Assembly (NCBI GenBank): GCA_900321845.1
Contig: ONXT01000198.1
Span: 1 to 6,568, forward strand
Direction: 5' to 3'
DNA: 6,568 nucleotides
From: an uncultured Bacteroidales bacterium
GTDB taxonomy: Bacteria; Bacteroidota; Bacteroidia; Bacteroidales; WCHB1-69
In this document: positions 5,793-6,568 of the stretch, piece after piece
Layout: the number at the start of each line of letters is the position of its first letter
Numbering within the stretch: position 1 is the stretch's first letter
The notes under the pieces: generated by a model
Seen by the model: only the letters and a program-made list of their open reading frames with translations
Databases searched by the model: none
Told to the model about the DNA's origin: nothing
Position numbers and translations under genes: made by a program

Positions 5793-6412
5793 TTTTCCTT
5801 TCCGATAAAATCCCTGATATCGCTTTCAGAAATCCCTCGATAATTGAAAGCGCCCACCACCTTTCCCTTACTTACTTTGATGAAAGTGGGGAAATTTCCA
5901 TATACCATATCAACGGCCAAAAAGGGCGAAATGCGGTAGGTCTCATATTCCCAGTTTTTTGTAATTCGCAGAAAACGGGCGCAATGCGCGTTGTCGCTGC
6001 CCCAAACCAGGATTTTGTAACGCTCTTTCGGCAACCCATCCCGCTCGAAAATATCGTGCATCAACCCGCAACTCTGCTTGCAATACTTACATCCGGCACT
6101 TACCACAGCGATGATGTAGTTTCCATCGTCGAAAGTTAGATAGTTGGTATCCACCTCAAAGACAACCGTATCCTCTTTTTCTAAATATTTCACGTCGTAA
6201 AAATGCATGAAAATGGCAGAATCGGCTATGGCTTTGTCGAAAATGGGCGTGGCAACCTGATCGGATTTGGAGAAGATTTTGTTGTAAATCGCATTCGGCG
6301 GAAAGAGGACGAAAGTCAAGACGAACACCAAAACACCCAGACAGGTGTAGGTGATGATTTTAAAACGGCGGCTGTAATCCTTTTCCGTATAATGCAAACG
6401 TATTCTTTTCAT
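5789..6412 (-). CDS. Membrane-anchored thioredoxin-like protein
   Basis: This 207-residue protein has a basic cytoplasmic N-terminus, one membrane segment at about residues 18-38 and a C-terminal thioredoxin-like domain from about residue 85, which would face the periplasm. The candidate active site is GCKYC (Cys108 and Cys111), preceded by the beta-strand YIIAVVSA. A third cysteine follows at 115 (KQSC) and a fourth at 144 (NAHC). Pro175 in GNFPTFIKV fits the cis-proline loop of the fold. The CKYC motif differs from the CGPC of classical thioredoxins, and the domain is divergent, so its redox role is likely but not proven. Similar tail-anchored thioredoxin-fold proteins in Bacteroidota often accompany DoxX-type membrane proteins, but none is visible here. 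It is convergent with lipoprotein copy 4 and has its own promoter on the minus strand at 6452-6459. Confidence 0.85.
   Translation of the reverse strand: MKRIRLHYTEKDYSRRFKIITYTCLGVLVFVLTFVLFPPNAIYNKIFSKSDQVATPIFDKAIADSAIFMHFYDVKYLEKEDTVVFEVDTNYLTFDDGNYIIAVVSAGCKYCKQSCGLMHDIFERDGLPKERYKILVWGSDNAHCARFLRITKNWEYETYRISPFLAVDMVYGNFPTFIKVSKGKVVGAFNYRGISESDIRDFIGKEN
5821..5852. repeat. 8-bp inverted repeat just inside the convergent gene
   Basis: CGCTTTCA at 5821-5828 pairs exactly with TGAAAGCG at 5845-5852 around a 16-base loop. It lies 29 bases after the stop of lipoprotein copy 4 and within the last codons of the opposing gene. There is no T-run on either strand, so it is not a classical terminator. 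A repeat of this size can arise by chance. Confidence 0.3.
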
Positions 6413-6426
6413 CTTTCAAAAATCTG

Positions 6427-6447
6427 CCGCAAGGATTGAATTTGCGG
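6427..6447. repeat. Short inverted repeat at the start of the thioredoxin-like gene's transcript
   Basis: CCGCAA at 6427-6432 pairs with TTGCGG at 6442-6447 around a 9-base loop. On the minus strand it lies between the -7 element and the ATG at 6412, across the likely transcription start. It could be a small leader hairpin or an operator half-site pair; the stem is short. Confidence 0.3.
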
Positions 6448-6451
6448 TCGG

Positions 6452-6459
6452 CAAAAGTA
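6452..6459 (-). promoter_or_regulatory. -7 promoter element of the thioredoxin-like gene
   Basis: Read on the minus strand this is TACTTTTG, an exact TAnnTTTG match followed by C, 39 bases before the ATG at 6412. An A-rich run (minus strand) lies directly upstream, and no TTTG -33 element is obvious. It indicates that the thioredoxin-like gene can be transcribed independently of the gene to its right. Confidence 0.7.
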
Positions 6460-6486
6460 CCATTTTTTTTAATTATGCGCAGCGAT

Positions 6487-6568
6487 TTAACGTAAAAAGC
6501 CGCTTGCACATTCTGCGAAAATCCGGCTTTCCACCAACTCGCAGAGAATGTGACCGATCATGATGTGG
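6487..6568 (-). CDS. Possible 3' end of an unidentified minus-strand gene (partial)
   Basis: One minus-strand frame is open from the window edge to a TAA at 6489-6487 and would encode a 26-residue C-terminus ending in AECASGFLR. The composition is protein-like and the codon use resembles that of the larger genes here. The stop lies about 28 bases before the -7 element of the thioredoxin-like gene, a sensible intergenic distance. The stretch is too short to identify a family or to prove coding, and it overlaps two inverted repeats, so a structured non-coding region is the alternative. Confidence 0.4.
   Translation of the reverse strand, partial: HIMIGHILCELVESRIFAECASGFLR
6496..6552. repeat. 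Two interlocked inverted repeats at the window edge
   Basis: AAAGCCG at 6496-6502 pairs with CGGCTTT at 6524-6530. CACATTCT plus GCGA at 6507-6518 pairs with TCGC plus AGAATGTG at 6539-6552, with a 2-base bulge. The arms alternate in order, which is the arrangement of a pseudoknot or of two competing hairpins. On the minus strand the first stem is followed by a run of T, as in a weak terminator. The role is not established. Confidence 0.4.

Noticed and set aside
5627..6139. A 170-codon plus-strand open frame
   Set aside because: It overlaps copy 4 in another frame and then runs antisense through the thioredoxin-like gene; the low-complexity His/Gln/Arg-rich start is typical of a shadow frame.

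Overview
The window most likely comes from the phylum Bacteroidota. Five intergenic regions carry the phylum's -7 promoter element (TAnnTTTG). Translation starts follow A-rich leaders and lack Shine-Dalgarno sequences. The glnS gene, the flippase and the DUF2461 protein also fit this phylum. No mobile element, CRISPR array, tRNA or rRNA was seen, and no gene-free stretch exceeds 300 bases.

The left half (1-3976) looks like ordinary chromosome. It holds a DUF2461 gene, a 14-helix MOP-superfamily flippase about 40 bases downstream, and glnS. The glnS gene has its own promoter, which follows a short AT-rich intergenic region with two overlapping inverted repeats. A secreted thioredoxin-like gene follows glnS at 37 bases and is probably cotranscribed with it.

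The right half is more unusual. From 4554 to 5792 there are four very small genes (70-73 codons) for predicted lipoproteins. All share one cysteine plan: a lipobox cysteine, then C-x3-C-x-C counted from it, then one mid-protein and one C-terminal cysteine. The first two form a bicistron with a 2-base gap. The third and fourth each have their own promoter, and the third ends in a strong intrinsic terminator. The cluster is flanked on the left by the secreted thioredoxin (WCGPC) and on the right by a convergent gene for a membrane-anchored thioredoxin-fold protein (CKYC). The convergent gene's stop codon overlaps the stop of the fourth lipoprotein gene. I do not recognise the lipoprotein family from a characterised system. 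My inference is that these may be disulfide-bonded or metal-binding envelope proteins, possibly handled by the flanking thioredoxin-fold proteins. Only the cysteine pattern and gene positions are seen directly.

The last ~80 bases probably hold the 3' end of another minus-strand gene. They also contain two interlocked inverted repeats.
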